Shown: positions 8,569-16,395 of the stretch, piece after piece | Numbering within the stretch: position 1 is the stretch's first letter | Layout of the letters: each line of letters opens with the position of its first letter | Origin: Kineococcus endophyticus | Lineage (GTDB): Bacteria > Actinomycetota > Actinomycetes > Actinomycetales > Kineococcaceae | Assembly: GCF_040796495.1 (NCBI RefSeq) | Contig: NZ_JBFNQN010000015.1 | Coordinates: forward strand, 1 to 64,000 | DNA length: 64,000 bases | Direction: 5' to 3' | Program-made: the position numbers and the translations under genes | The notes under the pieces: model-generated | What the model was told of the DNA's origin: nothing | Database searches by the model: none | Seen by the model: the letters and a program-made list of their open reading frames with translations, nothing else

Positions 8569-9432
8569 ATGACCACCTACGCCGTCACCGCCGCCACCGG
8601 CCAGCTGGGCCGCCTCGCCGTCGAGGCCCTCCTCGAGCGCGGGGTCACCCCGTCCGACGTCGTCGCCGTCGTCCGCACCCCCGCCAAGGCCGAGGACCTC
8701 GCAGCGCGCGGTGTCGTCGTCCGCGCGGGGGACTACTCCGACCGCGCCTCCCTCGACGCCGCCCTCGCCGGAGTCGACCGCCTCCTGCTCGTCTCCGGCA
8801 GCGAGGTCGGCCAGCGCGTCGCCCAGCACACCAACGTCGTCGAGGCCGCGGGGGCGGCCGGCGTCCAGCGCCTCGTCTACACCTCGCTGCTGCGCGCGGA
8901 CACGTCCGCGAGCCCGCTGGCGCCCGAGCACAAGGCCACCGAGGAGGTCATCCGCGCCTCCGGTCTGCCGCACGTCCTGCTGCGCAACAGCTGGTACTAC
9001 GAGAACTACACGGCCAACCTCGGCCAGTACCTCGGCACCGGTGAAGTCCTCGGAGCCACCCACGACGGTCGCATCAGCGCCGCGAGCCGCGCCGACTACG
9101 CCGCCGCCGCGGCGGTCGCACTGCTCGCCGACGACGAGGGCCGGGGCACCTACGAGCTCGCGGGCGAGACGTTCACCTTCACCGACCTCGCCGCGACCGT
9201 CACCGAGGTCACCGGCACCACCGTCGTCTCCCGCGACGTCTCCGGCGAGGAGTACCAGCGCACGCTCGAGGGCCACGGCCTGGACGCCGGCACCGCCGGG
9301 TTCGTCGCCGCGCTCGACGCCTCCATCGCGAACGGCGACCTGCACACCGACAGCACCGACCTCGCCGACCTCGTCGGGCGGCCCGCGTCCACCCTCCGCG
9401 ACGCCGTCGCCGCCGCGCACACCGCGTCCTGA
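8569..9432 (+). CDS. NmrA-like NAD(P)H:quinone oxidoreductase (QorB/YtfG type)
   Basis: An atypical SDR of 287 residues with the NAD(P)-binding motif AATGQLGR (residues 8-15) at the N-terminus. The body resembles QorB: YTSLLRADTS, HVLLRNSWYYENYT, ISAASRADYAAAAAVALL and a C-terminal YELAGETFTFTDLA region. QorB-type enzymes reduce quinones with NADPH. The gene has a CAGGAG ribosome-binding site and is divergent from an HxlR repressor with a conserved cysteine, which supports a redox-stress role. Ends before a palindromic repeat. Confidence 0.88.
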   Translation: MTTYAVTAATGQLGRLAVEALLERGVTPSDVVAVVRTPAKAEDLAARGVVVRAGDYSDRASLDAALAGVDRLLLVSGSEVGQRVAQHTNVVEAAGAAGVQRLVYTSLLRADTSASPLAPEHKATEEVIRASGLPHVLLRNSWYYENYTANLGQYLGTGEVLGATHDGRISAASRADYAAAAAVALLADDEGRGTYELAGETFTFTDLAATVTEVTGTTVVSRDVSGEEYQRTLEGHGLDAGTAGFVAALDASIANGDLHTDSTDLADLVGRPASTLRDAVAAAHTAS

Positions 9433-9451
9433 CGCGGTCACACCTCCCGGC

Positions 9452-9508
9452 GGGAGGTACTCCTCCCGCCCCTCTCGGGCTCGACCAGGGGCGGAAGGAG
9501 TGTTCTCC
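9452..9508. repeat. Intergenic palindrome, copy 2 of the 7501 element
   Basis: The right arm (9487-9508) reads AGGGGCGGAAGGAGTGTTCT and pairs imperfectly with 9452-9473. Its core matches the arm of the palindrome at 7501-7564 (consensus GGARAACACTCYTTCCGCCC). An alternative short hairpin overlaps the left side at 9442-9458. It lies between two co-directional genes and may terminate the upstream one. Confidence 0.65.
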
Positions 9509-9524
9509 AGGCGGGTGACGCAGG

Positions 9525-10430
9525 ATGGGGCGGGTGCGGACGGAGAACGGGCGGCGGACACCACGGGTACCGCTGAGTGCGCTCTTCCCACCCGCCCCCG
9601 GCCCGGGCGTCCCGGGTGACCCGGGCGTCTGCCCGGGCCCGCAGTTCCGCCGGGTGACGGGCGAGCGCGTCACCGTGCTCGGCGGGCCGGCGGCGATCCT
9701 GATGCAGATCGCCCACCCGCTCGTCGGCGAGGGCGTGGCCGTCCACAGCCGGTACGCCGACGGCCCGGCCCGTCGCCTCGTCGGCACCCTGCAGGCCGCG
9801 CTGACGGTGACGTTCGGGGACACCGAGCAGGCGCACGCCTCCGCCCGGCACGTCGGCCGCGCCCACGCCCCCGTCCGCGGCACGACCCGGGCCGCCGTTC
9901 CCGGCACGCCCGCCGGCACCCCCTACCGCGCCAACGACCCCGACCTGGCGCTGTGGGTCCACGCCACGCTCGTCTGGACGGCCCGACGGGTGACCGAGCG
10001 CTACGTCGGCCTGCGCCTGACCCCCGCCGAGCGGGAACGGCACTGGCAGGAGTCCAAACCCTTCGCGCGGATGTTCGCCGTCCCCGACCGCGTCCTGCCG
10101 GACACCGTCGCGGAGTTCGACGAGTACGTGCGCGAGACCGTCCGCGGCCTGGTCGTCACCGACGACGCCCGGCGCATCGGCCACGACATCCTCACCCAGC
10201 GCACCGCCCCGCCGCTGCCGGGAGCGGCGGCCGCGGCGCGGGCGGTGACGGCCGACCTGCTGCCGCCCGACCTGGCGCTCGCCTACGGCATTCCCCGCAC
10301 GCCGGCCCGCCGCGCGGCCGCCCGGGCCCTGGGCGCGACCACGACCGCCGCGAGACCGCTGCTGCCGCAACGCGTCGCGCTCTGGCCGCACGCCCGCCTG
10401 GCCGAACGCCGGACGACCGCCGCCCCCTGA
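9525..10430 (+). CDS. DUF2236 (MpaB-type oxygenase) family protein
   Basis: A 301-residue protein of the DUF2236 family, whose members include the fungal oxygenase MpaB and rubber oxygenase Lcp. Family landmarks are QIAHPLVGEGVAVHS near residue 60, TLQAALTVTFGD, the HATLVWT segment with a likely haem- or metal-binding histidine, and RMFAVPDRVLPDTVAEFDEY. Activity is not known for the bacterial members. The start is ATG at 9525 or GTG at 9534; the second has CAGGAT seven bases upstream and could be leaderless. It is the first gene of a run that continues through DUF1772 and the acyltransferase. Confidence 0.82.
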   Translation: MGRVRTENGRRTPRVPLSALFPPAPGPGVPGDPGVCPGPQFRRVTGERVTVLGGPAAILMQIAHPLVGEGVAVHSRYADGPARRLVGTLQAALTVTFGDTEQAHASARHVGRAHAPVRGTTRAAVPGTPAGTPYRANDPDLALWVHATLVWTARRVTERYVGLRLTPAERERHWQESKPFARMFAVPDRVLPDTVAEFDEYVRETVRGLVVTDDARRIGHDILTQRTAPPLPGAAAAARAVTADLLPPDLALAYGIPRTPARRAAARALGATTTAARPLLPQRVALWPHARLAERRTTAAP

Positions 10431-10483
10431 CGACGGCCCCGGCGGCCGTCGACACCGCGGCCGGACCGCGGGAGGGTGACCCC

Positions 10484-10948
10484 ATGACGTCCGTCGGCAG
10501 CCTCGTCGAGCACGCGCACCTCGGCACCACGGCCGCCCTCGTGCTCCTCGTCGCGGTCGACCCGACCTCCCGCCTGCGCGACGGCGACGGGTGGGAGACC
10601 TGGCTGCGCGGCCAGCAGCGCGTCGACCGGGTCATGCGGCGGGTGGCGCCGCCCGTGTACCAGGCCGCCGGCGTCCTCGCGGTCGCGGCCACCGTGGTCG
10701 CGGCCCGCGACCACGACCGCCGCGCGGCCGTCTGCCGGTCGGCCGCGGCGCTCTGCGTCGGCGCGTCGGTCGCGGTGACCCTGCGCGTCAACGAACCCGT
10801 CAACGCCCTGGTGCGGCAGTGGCGGCCCTTCGACGACCCCGCGCCGGGCTGGGCAGCCGCGCGCGCCCGCTGGGAGCGCAGCCACCGGGTCCGCCGCGTG
10901 CTGGCCGCCGCCGCCGGCGTCGCGGCCGTGGCCGCCCGGCGCGCATGA
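10484..10948 (+). CDS. DUF1772-like membrane protein
   Basis: A 154-residue membrane protein with four hydrophobic helices. The signature is in the second half, RVNEPVNALVRQW followed by WAAARARWERSHRVRRVL, which matches DUF1772 (anthrone-oxygenase-like) proteins, where a conserved N-x-x-x-W and W-x-x-x-H-x-x-R occur in the same places. The ATG has GGAGGGTGACCCC upstream. It follows the DUF2236 gene by 53 bases and overlaps the acyltransferase by four. The biochemical role is unknown; the family includes enzymes and uncharacterised proteins. Confidence 0.75.
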   Translation: MTSVGSLVEHAHLGTTAALVLLVAVDPTSRLRDGDGWETWLRGQQRVDRVMRRVAPPVYQAAGVLAVAATVVAARDHDRRAAVCRSAAALCVGASVAVTLRVNEPVNALVRQWRPFDDPAPGWAAARARWERSHRVRRVLAAAAGVAAVAARRA

Positions 10949-11649
10949 CCGCGGACGGACGGGTGGACCTCTACCGGCTCATGACGGACGTGGTCGTCGG
11001 CCCCCTGTGCCGCGCGCTGTACCGGCCCCGGGTGGTCGGTCTGGAGAACGTCCCCGCGTCGGGCCCGGCCCTCCTGGCGGCCAACCACCTGTCGATGATG
11101 GACCCGGTCCTCCTGCCGGTCGTCCTGCCCCGCCGGATCTCCTTCGTGGCCCGCGCGGACCTCTTCACGGGCCGCGGCCTGCGCGGCCGCGCCGTCAGCT
11201 GGTTCGTCCGGGGTGTGGGCATGGTCCCGGTGGACCGCGCCGGTGGCCGCGCCTCGCAGGCGGGCATCGACGCCGCGGTCGAGGCGCTCGCGCAGGGCCG
11301 CTGCTTCGGCATCTTCCCCGAGGGCACCCGCTCCCCCGACGGCCGTCTGCACCGGGGCCGCACCGGGGTGGCCCGCATCGCCCTGGCCTCCGGTCAGCCG
11401 GTCGTCCCGGTGGCTCTCGTGGGGACGGACCTGCTGTTCCGGCGCACGCGGCTGCCGCGCCTGCGCCGCGTCGGAGTCGTGTTCGGGGAGCCACTGGACT
11501 TCTCGCACCACCGCGGCCGCAGCACGGACCCGGAGGTGCTGCGGGCCATCACGGACGAGGTGCAGGCGGCCGTGGCCCGGCTCTCCGGGCAGGAGTACGT
11601 CGACGTCCACGCCGGGCAGACGACCGCACGGCCGGCGGCCCGGGGGTGA
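10945..11649 (+). CDS. 1-acyl-sn-glycerol-3-phosphate acyltransferase
   Basis: PlsC-type acyltransferase, 234 residues, converting lysophosphatidate to phosphatidate or acting on a related lyso-lipid. The catalytic HX4D motif is NHLSMMD (His48, Asp53). The substrate-binding motif is FPEGTRS (residues 124-130) and the VPVALVGTD block is present. The ATGA overlap with the DUF1772 gene and the GTGA overlap with the LD-carboxypeptidase gene put it in the middle of a tightly coupled operon. The organism probably has other PlsC paralogues, so this may serve a special lipid. Confidence 0.92.
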   Translation: MTADGRVDLYRLMTDVVVGPLCRALYRPRVVGLENVPASGPALLAANHLSMMDPVLLPVVLPRRISFVARADLFTGRGLRGRAVSWFVRGVGMVPVDRAGGRASQAGIDAAVEALAQGRCFGIFPEGTRSPDGRLHRGRTGVARIALASGQPVVPVALVGTDLLFRRTRLPRLRRVGVVFGEPLDFSHHRGRSTDPEVLRAITDEVQAAVARLSGQEYVDVHAGQTTARPAARG

Positions 11650-12545
11650 CCTCCCTGCCGCCGCGCCTGGTCCCGGGCGACCGGGTCGTCGTCCTGTCCC
11701 CCAGCAGCTGGCCCGAGGAACGTCGCCACCTCGACGACCTGCTGACGGTCCTTGAGTCGTGGGGCCTGCGCCCCGAGCTGAGCGCGCACGCGGAGGACCG
11801 TCGCGGGTACATGGCGGGCACCGTCGCCGACCGCCTGGCGGACCTCCACGACGCGCTGCGGGACCCCGGGGTCCGTGCGCTCGTCGCCTCGCGCGGTGGC
11901 TGCGGAGCACTCCGCCTCGTGAACGGGGTCGACCGGGAGCTCCTGGCGGGGGACCCGAAACCGCTCGTCGGGTACAGCGACATCACTGCGCTGCACCAGG
12001 TCTGGCGCCGTGCCGGTGTCCCGGTCGTCCACGGCGCCGCGCACGGCGAGCACGCGGACCTCGTGCGCGACCAGCTCCTGGGGGCGGCGACCACGACGGT
12101 GCACTCCGACCCCACCGCCCTCTCCGCCGACCTCACGACGACGGGCACCGCGAGCGGCGACCTGGTCGGCGGCAACCTCGAACTGCTCGCCCGCACGGTG
12201 GGCGTCACGGACGTCTCCTGGGACGGCTGCCTCCTGCTGGTGGAGGCGAACCGCGCCGCCGGGCTGGGCATGGTCGACCGGGCCCTCACCCAGCTGCGCC
12301 TGTCCGGAGCCCTCGACGGGGTCGCCGGCGTCGTCCTCGGCAGCTTCGAGGAGTTCACCGGGTTCACCGACCGCGGGTGGACGGTGCTGGACACCCTGCA
12401 CGACCTGCTCGACGACCTGGGCGTCCCCCTCCTCGGCGGGATCCCGACCGGGCACCTCGACGACCCCGTGCCGGTGCCCCTGGGGGTGCCGGCCGTCCTG
12501 GACGCCGACGCGGGCCGGCTCGTGGTGCAGCCCCTCGTCCGGTGA
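11646..12545 (+). CDS. LD-carboxypeptidase (peptidase family S66)
   Basis: Serine peptidase of the LdcA/MccF family, 299 residues. LdcA removes the terminal D-Ala from muropeptide tetrapeptides during wall recycling, while MccF-like members inactivate microcin C. The triad is visible: Ser111 in GYSDITALH, Glu200 in LLLVEAN and His270 in GIPTGH. The usual RGGYG is RGGCG here (residues 83-87), a small substitution. No signal peptide is seen, so it should be cytosolic. It starts with GTG overlapping the acyltransferase stop, and its own stop overlaps a possible start of the next hydrolase gene. Confidence 0.9.
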   Translation: MTSLPPRLVPGDRVVVLSPSSWPEERRHLDDLLTVLESWGLRPELSAHAEDRRGYMAGTVADRLADLHDALRDPGVRALVASRGGCGALRLVNGVDRELLAGDPKPLVGYSDITALHQVWRRAGVPVVHGAAHGEHADLVRDQLLGAATTTVHSDPTALSADLTTTGTASGDLVGGNLELLARTVGVTDVSWDGCLLLVEANRAAGLGMVDRALTQLRLSGALDGVAGVVLGSFEEFTGFTDRGWTVLDTLHDLLDDLGVPLLGGIPTGHLDDPVPVPLGVPAVLDADAGRLVVQPLVR

Positions 12546-12565
12546 CCGGCGTCTACGGTGGAGCG

Positions 12566-13924
12566 GTGCCGACCCCTCCCCCGACCAGCCGCGCGACGGT
12601 CGCGGCCGCCGCCGACGTCGCCGCGCGCTGGATGGCGTTCCGCCGCGAACGGTTGCAGGTCCCCGGAGTCCAGTTCGCCGTGCGGTTCGACGGGGACCTC
12701 GTGCACTCCAGCGCCCACGGCTGGGCCGACGTCGAGCACGGGGTGCCCCTGCGGACCGAGCACGTCTTCCGCGTCGCGTCCCACTCCAAGACGTTCACCG
12801 CCGTGGCGGTGCTGGCGCTCGCCGACGAGGAGCGCCTGCGGCTGGACGACACCCTGGCCCAGCACCTCCCGTGGGTGGCGGCAGCCGACGCCGAACTGGG
12901 CCGGGCGACGCTGCGGGAACTGCTCGGCCACGCCGCGGGCGTCACGCGCGACGGGGTGGACGGCGACTTCTGGCAGCTGGAGGGTGAGTTCCTCGACGCC
13001 GACGGGTTGCGGGGTGCGGTCGAGCGCGGCGGTTCCCTGATCCCCCGGTCCTCGCGGTTCAAGTACTCCAACATCGGGTACTCGCTGCTCGGCCTCGTCG
13101 TCGAGGCCGTCACCGGGACGTCCTACCGGGACCACCTGGCGACGCTGACGTCCCCACTCGCCCTGTCCCGCACCACGTCCGACCTGCCCGCCGCCGGTGA
13201 GCTCGCGACGGGGTACTCGGCCGCGGCGACCGGACCGCGCCGACGGTTGCGCCAGCCGTCGACCGCGGACATGGCGGCCGCGACGGGCTTCTGCTCCACC
13301 GCCGAGGACCTCACCGCCTGGTTCACCAGCCACGTCCCCGGCCGGCCCGGTCCCTTGTCGGAACACTCCCGGCGACTGGCGCTGCGCGCGGAGTGGACGG
13401 CCGACGAGGACGTGACCTACGGGCTGGGGTTCATCGGTCAGCCCTGCGGGGAGCGGCGGCTCGTCGGTCACTCCGGGGGTTTCCCGGGCCACATCACCAA
13501 GAGCGTCGTCGACCCCGCCGACGGCCTCGCCGTCACCGTCCTGACGAACTGCATCGACGGCCCGGCGACCGAGTTCGCCCTCGGGGCCGTCAAGCTCGTC
13601 GACCTGCTGCGCAAGCACTGGTCGCAGGAGGAACCGGCCGCTGACCCCGCACCGTTCTGCGGTCGGTGGGCGAACCTGTGGGGAGTCGTCGACGTCGTCC
13701 GGGCGGGGAACCGCCTGCTGGCGCTGAGCACCGACGCGACCGATCCGACGTCCTCCGCCACGGCCCTCGAAGTCGTCGACGCCGACTCCCTGCGCGTGAG
13801 CCACGACGGCGGGTTCGGCTGCTACGCCGAGACGTGGACCCGCGGGCGGCACGCGGACGGGACCCCGACGCTGCGAGGGTCCAGCGGCGTGACGATGGTG
13901 CCGCTGGACCGCTTCGCGCCGTGA
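12566..13924 (+). CDS. Beta-lactamase-family serine hydrolase
   Basis: Class C/penicillin-binding-protein-fold hydrolase, 452 residues. The SxxK nucleophile motif is SHSK (Ser72-Lys75), the YxN motif is YSN within FKYSNIGYSLLG, and the third motif is HSGG in VGHSGGFPGHI. A C-terminal ~90-residue domain follows (GRWANLWGVVDVV onwards), as in D-aminopeptidase or esterase-like members. No signal peptide is seen. I chose the GTG at 12566 because TACGGT (12554-12559) lies six bases before it, which fits a leaderless promoter; GTG at 12542, overlapping the upstream stop, is the alternative. The substrate is probably a peptide or ester, not an antibiotic. Confidence 0.87.
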   Translation: MPTPPPTSRATVAAAADVAARWMAFRRERLQVPGVQFAVRFDGDLVHSSAHGWADVEHGVPLRTEHVFRVASHSKTFTAVAVLALADEERLRLDDTLAQHLPWVAAADAELGRATLRELLGHAAGVTRDGVDGDFWQLEGEFLDADGLRGAVERGGSLIPRSSRFKYSNIGYSLLGLVVEAVTGTSYRDHLATLTSPLALSRTTSDLPAAGELATGYSAAATGPRRRLRQPSTADMAAATGFCSTAEDLTAWFTSHVPGRPGPLSEHSRRLALRAEWTADEDVTYGLGFIGQPCGERRLVGHSGGFPGHITKSVVDPADGLAVTVLTNCIDGPATEFALGAVKLVDLLRKHWSQEEPAADPAPFCGRWANLWGVVDVVRAGNRLLALSTDATDPTSSATALEVVDADSLRVSHDGGFGCYAETWTRGRHADGTPTLRGSSGVTMVPLDRFAP

Positions 13925-13927
13925 GCC

Positions 13928-14368
13928 TCAGGAGTCCAGCGACGCCTCGAGCGTGATCTCCACCCCCGTCAGCGCCTTGGAGACGGGGCACGTCTCCTTG
14001 GCGGCCTGGGCGGTCTTGGCGAAGGTGTCGGCGTCGATCCCGCTGACCTCACCGGTCACCTTCAGGGCGATGCCCGTGAGCTTGAACCCGCCCGCGGAGT
14101 CCGGCCCGAGGGAGACGTCGGCGACGACCTCGAGGTTCTCCGGCGTCCCGCCGGCCTCGGCCAGCAGCGCCGAGAACTGCATCGCGTAGCAGGAGGAGTG
14201 CGCGGCCGCGATGAGCTCCTCGGGGCTCGTCGTGCCGCCGGCGTCGTCCGCGGCCCGCTTGGGGAACGAGACGTCGTAGGTGCCGACCTTGGAGCTGGAC
14301 AGCTCGACCTGGCCCGAGCCCTGCTCCAGGGTGCCGGTCCAAGCGGTGCGTGCGGTGCGGGTGGGCAT
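13928..14368 (-). CDS. OsmC family peroxiredoxin
   Basis: Thiol-dependent peroxidase of 146 residues that reduces organic hydroperoxides. The two redox cysteines are Cys60 in AAAHSSCYAMQFS and Cys127 in KETCPVSKAL, in the positions expected for OsmC rather than Ohr. The ATG is preceded by GGAGG. It is convergent with the serine hydrolase (three bases between stops) and separated from the upstream helicase gene by a strong hairpin, so it probably has its own promoter in the 14369-14445 gap. Confidence 0.93.
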   Translation of the reverse strand: MPTRTARTAWTGTLEQGSGQVELSSSKVGTYDVSFPKRAADDAGGTTSPEELIAAAHSSCYAMQFSALLAEAGGTPENLEVVADVSLGPDSAGGFKLTGIALKVTGEVSGIDADTFAKTAQAAKETCPVSKALTGVEITLEASLDS

Positions 14369-14445
14369 GCGTCCTCCACGGTCTGGATGGTTGTTGCGGA
14401 CTCATCCTCGCCACCCCCGGCCCCCGCCGCCACCGGACGGGAACG

Positions 14446-14485
14446 CCGGAGGGGGCGGTGAGCCGAAGCTCACCGCCCCCTCCGG
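14446..14485 (-). terminator. Hairpin after the DEAD-box helicase gene
   Basis: A perfect 18-base stem (14446-14463 with 14468-14485) closes a CGAA loop, ten bases past the helicase stop. The extended stem and tight tetraloop make it a convincing intrinsic-type terminator even without a T-tract. Confidence 0.85.
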
Positions 14486-14494
14486 GTCAGTCGG

Positions 14495-16207
14495 TCAGTC
14501 GCGCGGGGCGCTCTCGCGGCGCGGGCCGCGGGAGCCCTCACCGCCGTCGCGGCGCGGGCCGCGGAAGCCCCCGTCACGACGGGGACCACCGCGGAAGCCG
14601 TCACGACGCGGGCCACCGCGACGCGGGCCACGGCCCTCGCGGTTCTCGGTCGTGCGACGCGGCTTGATCACGACGGGCTCACCGGACTCGGCGACCTCGC
14701 GGACCGTGTCGTCACCGGCCAGGACGTTCTCCACGGCGTTGGCGCTGACACCGGCGTCGCGGTGCAGCCAGCCGTAGCGGCGGACCTGGTCGGGCAGAGC
14801 GATCGCGAGGACCGTGCCCTTGGCGCCGGCGCGGGCCGTGCGGCCCGAGCGGTGCAGGTAGTCCTTGTGGTCGTTCGGCGGGTCGACGTGCACGACCAGG
14901 TCGACGTCGTCGACGTGGATGCCGCGCGCCGCGACGTCGGTGGCCACCAGGACGCGGGTCTCCCCGGCCGAGAAGGCGTCGATCGCCTTGGAACGCTGCG
15001 ACTGGCGCAGGTCACCGTGGATCGCCTCGGCGGGGGCGCCCGCCTCGCGCAGCTGGTCGGCCAGGCGCTGGGCGCCGAGCTTGGTGCGCACGAAGAAGAT
15101 CGAGCGCGCCGGACGCTGGCTGATCTCGGTGAGGATCGAGAGCTTGTCGTGCGGGCGCACGGCGAACACGCGGTGCTCCATGTGCCCGACGTCCTCGGGG
15201 TCGGCCGGGACGGCGTGGAAGGCCGGGTCCGTGAGGAAGTCCGTCACGAGGGCCTCGACACCGCGGTCCAGCGTGGCCGAGAAGAACATCCGCTGACCGC
15301 CCTGCTTGGTGCCCTCGATGATCGAGCGCACGTTGGGCAGGAAGCCCAGGTCGGCCATGTGGTCGGCCTCGTCGAGGACGGCCACGTCGACCTCGGCCAG
15401 CGAGACGGCGTCGCGCTCGATGAGGTCCACGAGGCGACCGGGGGTCGCGATGAGGACGTCGATCCCGCGCTGGAGCGCCGCGATCTGGCGGCCGTACGGG
15501 ACACCGCCGACGACCACGGACAGCCGCAGGTCGAGGGAGTCACCGAGGGGGCGCAGCGCGTCGGCCACCTGCATGGCGAGCTCGCGGGTCGGCACGAGGA
15601 CCAGACCGCGGGGGGCGCCGGTGATGCGGGCGCGCTTCTGCTGGGCCAGGCGGGCCAGCATCGGCAGGCCGAAGCCCAGCGTCTTGCCGGACCCGGTGCG
15701 GGCGCGGCCGAGGATGTCGCGGCCGGCGATGCCGTCGGGCAGCACGCGCTGCTGGATGGCGAACGGCGCGGTCATCCCGCGACGCTCGAGGGCCGCGACG
15801 AGCTCGTCGGGCAGGCCGAGCTCGGAGAAGGTCGCGTCGACGACCTCGATGCCCTCGGCCGCGGTGAGCGCCTGCTCGGTCGCGGACGGGGCGAAGGAGC
15901 GGGGGCTGCGCGGCGGGCCGTTGCGACGGGCACCACCGAAGCGGCCGCCGCCGGAACCGCCGCTGCGGCCCTGGTAGCCGCCCCCGTTGCCGCCGCTGCG
16001 GCCCTGGTAGCCACCGGAGGACCGGGGACGCTCGTCGCGGGAGTAGCCGCCACCGCCGCGGGGGCGGTCGTCACGGTCGAAGGAGCGCTCACCGCGGTCG
16101 GACCGCTCGTAGCGGTCGGTGTAGGCGCGGGAATCGCGGCGCTGGTAACCACCCTCGTCGTTGCGGGGGCGGGAGGAACGGTACGAACGGTCGTCGTACT
16201 GGGGCAT
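14495..16207 (-). CDS. DEAD-box ATP-dependent RNA helicase
   Basis: RNA helicase of 570 residues. An Arg/Gly/Tyr/Ser-rich N-terminal region of about 110 residues precedes the two RecA-like domains. It contains Q-motif FAIQQRVLP, motif I ARTGSGKT, Ia PTRELAMQ, II DEAD in VLDEADHMADLG, III SAT, and IV-VI including VATDVAARGIHVDDV and HRSGRTARAG. The C-terminus is an RGG-type basic tail with repeated RRDG and GPRR units. Such helicases remodel structured RNA, often in the cold or in ribosome assembly. A ~150-base leader and a terminator hairpin frame the gene. The disordered RGG ends suggest RNA binding or condensate formation, which is inference. Confidence 0.95.
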   Translation of the reverse strand: MPQYDDRSYRSSRPRNDEGGYQRRDSRAYTDRYERSDRGERSFDRDDRPRGGGGYSRDERPRSSGGYQGRSGGNGGGYQGRSGGSGGGRFGGARRNGPPRSPRSFAPSATEQALTAAEGIEVVDATFSELGLPDELVAALERRGMTAPFAIQQRVLPDGIAGRDILGRARTGSGKTLGFGLPMLARLAQQKRARITGAPRGLVLVPTRELAMQVADALRPLGDSLDLRLSVVVGGVPYGRQIAALQRGIDVLIATPGRLVDLIERDAVSLAEVDVAVLDEADHMADLGFLPNVRSIIEGTKQGGQRMFFSATLDRGVEALVTDFLTDPAFHAVPADPEDVGHMEHRVFAVRPHDKLSILTEISQRPARSIFFVRTKLGAQRLADQLREAGAPAEAIHGDLRQSQRSKAIDAFSAGETRVLVATDVAARGIHVDDVDLVVHVDPPNDHKDYLHRSGRTARAGAKGTVLAIALPDQVRRYGWLHRDAGVSANAVENVLAGDDTVREVAESGEPVVIKPRRTTENREGRGPRRGGPRRDGFRGGPRRDGGFRGPRRDGGEGSRGPRRESAPRD

Positions 16208-16395
16208 GGGGTACTGAACTCCACGTGGGGCTCGTCGGCCGCACGGCGGTCCGCCCCCAGGACACGCGAAAGCGCACTGATGCTGAGGGATGAGACTCAA
16301 GCGACCTCGCGGGCGGCTCGCCCGCTGAGTGGACGGCATCGACACCGTCGCCTCAAGGGTAACAGGCCTCGGCCCCGCCTTCTTCCCGCGCGCGC
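16208..16395 (-). promoter_or_regulatory. Promoter and long 5' leader of the DEAD-box helicase gene
   Basis: 188 bases separate the pta stop from the helicase ATG. On the minus strand the region contains GTTACCCTTGAGG near 16350, a possible promoter, then a GCGGGC/GCCCGC hairpin (about 16309-16325) and a GC-rich stretch up to GTGGAG, which sits 11 bases before the ATG. A structured leader of this size is common upstream of helicase genes that control their own mRNA. The promoter assignment is weak. Confidence 0.4.
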
